From Hyphomicrobiales bacterium (GTDB lineage: Bacteria > Pseudomonadota > Alphaproteobacteria > Rhizobiales > Rhizobiaceae), in contig UBXG01000013.1 of the NCBI GenBank assembly GCA_900469475.1, forward strand, positions 62,001 to 126,000: a DNA stretch of 64,000 nt. The letters run 5' to 3'. Shown piece after piece: positions 63,358-64,000 of this stretch. The position numbers and the translations under genes were made by a program. A model generated the notes under the pieces. The model was not told the DNA's origin. It made no database searches and was given only the letters and a program-made list of their open reading frames with translations. The stretch's first letter is position 1; every line of letters begins with the position of its first letter.

Positions 63358-63865
63358 AAATAGACTCCCTCTGCGCACGCACGGCGCAGACATGGCGAAT
63401 TGACTGTCTTATTCCGGGAAGGAGGACGAACGTCACATTCGACAGCACGGGCGGGAGAGCGCGCCCGAACGGTCATTGCCAAGCACGGGCCGCCCAAGGA
63501 ACGAAGCAATGACTTTTCTATTCAGCATGTCACTTCCTCAATTGGCGTTGTACTTGTTAGGGCCCCCGTAGCAGAGACCCGGTGAGTGCACTATTATCCA
63601 CTATATTAGTAGATAATAGCAGTTGCATCTTCAGAAACATATTCCGAAAGATGTCAAAATATCGACGATCGGTAAAATAAAATTCCGAGCCGCGGAGGTT
63701 GTAGGGAAGGTTGTCTTAATTGCCTTCGCATTGCCACCCGTGCCGGTAAGGCTCGCCGATCACCGGGACAGAGATAGGAACTGCCGCGAGATTCGACAAT
63801 GCCCCGACGCAGTAAAATTCACCCGCCGCTAAAACACCTAAATGGTTAATGGCGCGCCGGGATCG
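63358..63865. other. 508-bp region without a supported gene
   Basis: No reading frame here looks like a protein. An 8-bp inverted repeat, CTATTATC (63591-63598) and GATAATAG (63612-63619), lies in the AT-rich middle. It may be a regulatory or RNA feature, but nothing identifies it. Confidence 0.4.
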
Positions 63866-64000
63866 TCAAAATCCATCTTCCAGCACCTTTTCCAGGGCCT
63901 TCACAAAGAAATCGGCGCTCTCGGGTGTGAGACATAGAGGCGGTTTGATCTTCAACACGTTCAGGTGATCGCCGGTCGGCTGCATGAGGACTCCGAGATC
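63866..64000 (-). CDS. Class III aminotransferase, C-terminal end (5' truncated)
   Basis: These are the last 44 residues of a PLP-dependent aminotransferase whose body lies right of the window. The sequence LGVLMQPTGDHLNVLKIKPPLCLTPESADFFVKALEKVL matches the C-terminal strand and helix of class III enzymes such as 4-aminobutyrate or phospho-lyase types. The precise substrate cannot be told. The frame is open to the window edge and ends at TGA. Confidence 0.8.
   Translation of the reverse strand, partial: DLGVLMQPTGDHLNVLKIKPPLCLTPESADFFVKALEKVLEDGF

Noticed and set aside
63623..63832. Plus-strand frame near the right end
   Set aside because: Low-quality Arg/Lys-rich sequence in a non-coding gap, without a start signal.

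Overview
The window looks like chromosomal DNA from an alphaproteobacterium of the Rhizobiaceae, most likely Rhizobium or a close relative. The evidence is high-GC coding sequence with AT-rich promoters, dense operons with 4-bp start/stop overlaps, frequent GTG/TTG starts, an alphaproteobacterial cpa/tad pilus locus, a BlcC/AttM-type lactonase and a BMP-type nucleoside ABC transporter. I see no insertion sequence, prophage, integrase or CRISPR. Both ends cut genes: a YejE-type permease at the left, and a class III aminotransferase on the minus strand at the right.

1-9 kb holds housekeeping and transport genes: the end of a yej-type peptide importer, a GhrA-type reductase, pncB, a DUF1444 protein and a large MscS-type channel. 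A LacI-type regulator at 8.9 kb sits beside three near-identical 14-bp operators and a 97-residue orphan protein. 9-25 kb is an accessory redox, detoxification and signalling region made of regulator-plus-enzyme pairs: an atypical SDR with an old yellow enzyme, an alpha/beta hydrolase with LysR, a TauE/SafE exporter, an isochorismatase-like hydrolase, Rrf2 with a thioredoxin-reductase-like flavoprotein, HxlR with an MFS pump, LysR with a lactonase of the AHL/gamma-butyrolactone type (divergent, with a perfect 23-bp palindrome between them), NmrA-like proteins with an XRE regulator, and TetR with an FAD monooxygenase. A tRNA-Ser(GGA) closes this part.

26-38 kb is a nucleoside-salvage cluster. 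The plus-strand run is a BMP substrate-binding protein, an ATPase, two permeases, cdd, purine-nucleoside phosphorylase, deoC and deoA. The minus-strand run is deoB, add and upp, ending in a clear terminator. Together they import nucleosides, deaminate and phosphorolyse them, recycle the bases, and send (deoxy)ribose-phosphate to central metabolism.

38-51.5 kb is the Tad/Flp pilus locus: two TadE-like minor pilins and a stand-alone secretin-N-domain protein on the minus strand; then two Flp pilins, cpaA, cpaB, cpaC, cpaD, cpaE, cpaF, tadB and tadC on the plus strand; a LysE-family exporter; and a minus-strand TadD lipoprotein. 51.6-55.9 kb carries an M17 aminopeptidase, a MarR regulator, an SH3/NlpC-P60 peptidase, a DMT transporter and an Lrp regulator. 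55.9-62.9 kb is a minus-strand module with a P1-family (DmpA/NylC-like) peptidase, a LysR regulator, a peptide-type ABC importer without ATPase genes, and an amidase. It may be a catabolic unit for small amide or peptide compounds. The last kilobase holds a 64-residue orphan protein with a terminator and about 500 bp of apparently non-coding DNA.

The observations I would follow first are the LacI operator triplet with its small orphan protein, the palindrome at the lactonase/LysR junction, the structured leader of the nucleoside transporter, the G9 tract at the cpaA ribosome-binding position, and the ATPase-less peptide importer module.
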